Shown here one piece after another: positions 4,862 to 5,902 of a stretch of DNA of 5,902 bases (within the stretch, counting starts at the first letter, position 1; each line of letters starts with the position of its first letter). The position numbers and the translations under genes are program-made. The notes beneath the pieces were generated by a model. That model was not told where the DNA came from. It saw only the letters and a program-made list of their open reading frames with translations, and searched no databases. The stretch is from Candidatus Heimdallarchaeota archaeon (GTDB lineage: Archaea > Asgardarchaeota > Heimdallarchaeia > JABLTI01), in the NCBI GenBank assembly GCA_023128635.1, contig JAGMDP010000065.1, positions 1 to 5,902 of the forward strand, read 5' to 3'.

Positions 4862-5902
4862 ATGCCCTTCAAATCACATATTTCCTTATCAGAAAAACAA
4901 ATACACAAGATTATCTTAGAACACTTTCCAACTGAGAAAACAATAAGAATAAGTGAAATTGAAAAATCCTTTGTTAATCCAGTTTATGAATTTAAACTAT
5001 CCAATAATGAATCCTATATTCTTAAAGTAAACAATCCGGAATGGCCTTTAAAGCAAACTCGAGAGTTAAAAGCAATGACTATAGCAGAGAAAAACACTGC
5101 AATACCTCTACCTCGGGTTATCGCTGATCAGATAATAGACGATAACTATCCTTTTTCCTATATGATTCTTGAAAAACTGCCTGGTAAGGATTTGAGAGCT
5201 ATCGTTGAACAAAATCTCATAACTAAAAGAGAATTTCTTTCAGTTGTAAGAAAAGTTGGTTTTCATCTAGGTGAATTGCATACTATAACCTTTGATCATT
5301 TTGGAGATTTTTGCGTGAAGCAAGAAAATTATTCCAAGAAATCTTCTAATTATTTTTGGGGGAACCAATTCACAAATTGGGTAGCTTGTTTCAAAGCTTT
5401 TTGTTATGATATGCTTAATTGGGTTGATCGAACAAGCTTCCCGAATTATCGAAAACCTTTGGAATGGAAAATTAATGAATTATCAGATAGAATAGAAGAA
5501 CCTAACGAAAATGGTTGTTTTGTTCATTCGGATATACAGCCAACAAATATACTCGTAAAGAATGGAAAAGTTACTGGAATCATCGATTTCGAATGGTCTT
5601 ATGCAGGTTCTCCAAGTTTTGATTTTTATTTAACAAAAGCCGGCTTCTATTTCAGTGCTTTTCCATCTCTTGCTGAGAGTAAGATAATAACCCAACTTGA
5701 CTTGAATCAAGAAGAAGTTCATAAGGAATTAGTGGCAGGATATCAGACTTCTTATAAGAAACAACTAGCAGATTTGCCGGATGAATTGCTTGATTTTGTT
5801 TGGCTATTATACATGATCGGTTCTTGGAAGTGGTCTATATCTTCTAGTACACCTAAGGAAATCATAGCACATGAAAAAAGTATTCACGAGTTATTTTCTA
5901 GA
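4862..5902 (+). CDS. APH/choline-kinase-family phosphotransferase, C-terminus cut by window end
   Basis: This is a kinase-fold small-molecule phosphotransferase (aminoglycoside phosphotransferase/choline kinase family). 347 residues are visible with no stop before the edge, so the 3' end is missing, probably by little given usual lengths of 300-360. The N-lobe has YILKV with K55 as the likely ATP-binding Lys and E68 as its helix partner; MILEKLPG (101-108) is the hinge; FHLGELHT (134-141) is typical of the family. The catalytic loop is H222-S-D224-x4-N229 (Brenner's motif), followed by IDFEW with metal-binding D242. Nothing indicates real aminoglycoside resistance; such proteins in environmental genomes usually phosphorylate choline, ethanolamine, sugars, homoserine or unknown metabolites. 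No strong ribosome site is seen before any start. ATG 4862 is preferred since it lies just before the first conserved helix and fits the TATA-like box. Alternatives in frame are ATG 4820, GTG 4838 and TTG 4853. It appears to be a separate transcription unit. Confidence 0.88.
   Translation, partial: MPFKSHISLSEKQIHKIILEHFPTEKTIRISEIEKSFVNPVYEFKLSNNESYILKVNNPEWPLKQTRELKAMTIAEKNTAIPLPRVIADQIIDDNYPFSYMILEKLPGKDLRAIVEQNLITKREFLSVVRKVGFHLGELHTITFDHFGDFCVKQENYSKKSSNYFWGNQFTNWVACFKAFCYDMLNWVDRTSFPNYRKPLEWKINELSDRIEEPNENGCFVHSDIQPTNILVKNGKVTGIIDFEWSYAGSPSFDFYLTKAGFYFSAFPSLAESKIITQLDLNQEEVHKELVAGYQTSYKKQLADLPDELLDFVWLLYMIGSWKWSISSSTPKEIIAHEKSIHELFSR

Overview
The window is AT-rich and densely coded on the + strand. 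It holds six genes: five complete and one (the last) running off the right edge. No RNA gene, mobile element or CRISPR array is visible. Short spacers, TATA-like boxes about 25-40 nt upstream of several starts, oligo-T tracts after genes, GGTG/AAGGT-type ribosome sites and TTG starts fit an anaerobic archaeon. An Asgard-type lineage is my best guess, because bacterial-looking lipid and Fe-S genes are common there. This is inference, and an AT-rich anaerobic bacterium is not excluded.

Layout: (1) 1-147, a non-coding lead-in with an oligo-T terminator-like tract, a TATA-like box, an 8-bp direct repeat and an inverted repeat directly before the first gene. (2) 148-1686, a 14-TM DHA2-type major facilitator exporter. 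(3) 1687-1799, an intergenic region with a likely promoter. (4) 1800-4781, a co-directional cluster: a large cysteine-rich iron-sulfur protein with a C-terminal 2x[4Fe-4S] domain, a small dicluster ferredoxin missed by an ATG-only start (TTG at 2681), a 3-beta-HSD/OleD-like extended SDR, and a PlsY-family membrane protein, closed by an oligo-T tract. (5) 4820-5902, an APH/choline-kinase-fold phosphotransferase with its own TATA-like box, truncated by the window end.

The cluster at 1800-4781 is the most interesting part. Two iron-sulfur proteins could deliver electrons, the SDR could oxidise or reduce a 3-hydroxy/keto-type substrate at NAD(P), and the PlsY-family protein sits in the membrane where acyl chains are transferred. 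Together they suggest a redox-linked lipid modification module. The PlsY-like protein keeps the family architecture but has replaced several residues reported as needed for catalysis, so it probably does not do the textbook acyl-phosphate:glycerol-3-phosphate reaction, or does it differently. No substrate can be read from the sequence.
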